From: Streptomyces sp. NRRL B-24484
Lineage (GTDB): Bacteria > Actinomycetota > Actinomycetes > Streptomycetales > Streptomycetaceae
NCBI RefSeq assembly: GCF_000717715.1
Contig: NZ_JOAI01000006.1
Coordinates: forward strand, 221,065 to 285,064
Reading direction: 5' to 3'
Length of the DNA: 64,000 bases
How positions within the stretch are numbered: the first letter of the stretch is position 1; each line of letters begins with the position of its first letter. Positions 63,901 through 64,000 of the stretch are shown one piece after another. The notes under the pieces are model-generated. The model saw nothing but the letters and a program-made list of their open reading frames with translations. It did not search any database and was not told the DNA's origin. The position numbers and the translations under genes are program-made.

Positions 63901-64000
63901 ATGCGTGCCACCGTGATCCACGGCCCCAACGACATCCGGATCGAGGAGGTGCCGGACCCGGTCGTGCAGCGGCCGACCGATGCCGTGGTGCGGGTGGTGA
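63901..64000 (+). CDS. Zinc-dependent alcohol dehydrogenase, N-terminus only
   Basis: ATG 63901, seven bases after AAGGA, opens MRATVIHGPNDIRIEEVPDP and continues off the right edge. This is the GroES-like N-terminus of medium-chain Zn-dependent dehydrogenases. Substrate and zinc residues lie beyond the window. The 63734-63900 gap holds the divergent promoters; no motif stands out. Confidence 0.8.
   Translation, partial: MRATVIHGPNDIRIEEVPDPVVQRPTDAVVRVV

Overview
The window is very GC-rich actinobacterial DNA. Codon use, GTG starts, 4-bp ATGA/GTGA overlaps and gene content point to Streptomycetaceae (Streptomyces or Kitasatospora). The crotonyl-CoA carboxylase/reductase has the residues N81, F170, E171 and H365 at the same numbers described for the Kitasatospora setae enzyme, so Kitasatospora or a close relative is a reasonable guess. 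There is no rRNA, tRNA, CRISPR array, phage or insertion sequence.

Layout. 1-6.0 kb: a cut-off GbsR/MarR regulator divergent from an ABC exporter, a septum-formation-type membrane protein, and a TetR/deazaflavin-oxidoreductase divergent pair with two palindromic operators. 6.0-12.9 kb: a minus-strand cobalamin operon (cobD-cobQ-chelatase-cobO-cobB) behind an adenosylcobalamin riboswitch. 13-16.7 kb: three chromosomal genes of uncertain role. 16.7-18.3 kb: psd-pssA for phosphatidylethanolamine. 18.7-26.3 kb: the ethylmalonyl-CoA pathway block ccr-ecm-mcl-mch-mcd with a TetR gene upstream; ecm needs the cobalamin made by the cob operon. 26.5-31 kb: a duplicated 3-hydroxyacyl-CoA dehydrogenase and a TetR-MFS efflux pair. 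31.2-33.6 kb: a glutamine-synthetase-like gene followed by an amidohydrolase, the two halves of fungal FluG as separate genes. 33.7-38.2 kb: divergent secreted cellulases GH5 and GH48 with CebR-type operators. 38.4-42 kb: a subtilase, a small membrane protein, a HipA-like kinase and an SRPBCC protein. 42.2-53 kb: an exopolysaccharide cluster (two GT4s, a priming glycosylphosphotransferase, ligase/polymerase, MurJ-type flippase, deacetylase, Wzz-like protein, FemAB-like protein) with a GH26-like hydrolase at its end. 53.3-57.7 kb: a PQQ-repeat-like secreted protein, an ABC-F ATPase behind a 7-codon leaderless ORF, a small HTH protein and an enoyl-CoA hydratase. 57.9-60.4 kb: an Asp23/DUF2273/Asp23/DUF6286/AmaP envelope operon. 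60.4-64 kb: an atypical SDR, an iron-box-controlled membrane protein, SURF1, a DEDDh-BRCT exonuclease and the start of a zinc alcohol dehydrogenase.

The most striking observation is in the cellulase pair. A perfect 48-bp inverted repeat lies inside the CBM2 coding part of both divergent genes and brackets 670 bp carrying both promoters, both CebR-like boxes and both signal peptides. As given, both genes are out of frame between signal peptide and catalytic domain. If the 670 bp are flipped, both become open, and the GH5 enzyme regains a complete 101-residue Cys-to-Cys CBM2. This is either a real DNA inversion (a possible on/off or domain-swap switch) or a misassembly at a repeat; reads spanning the junctions would decide.
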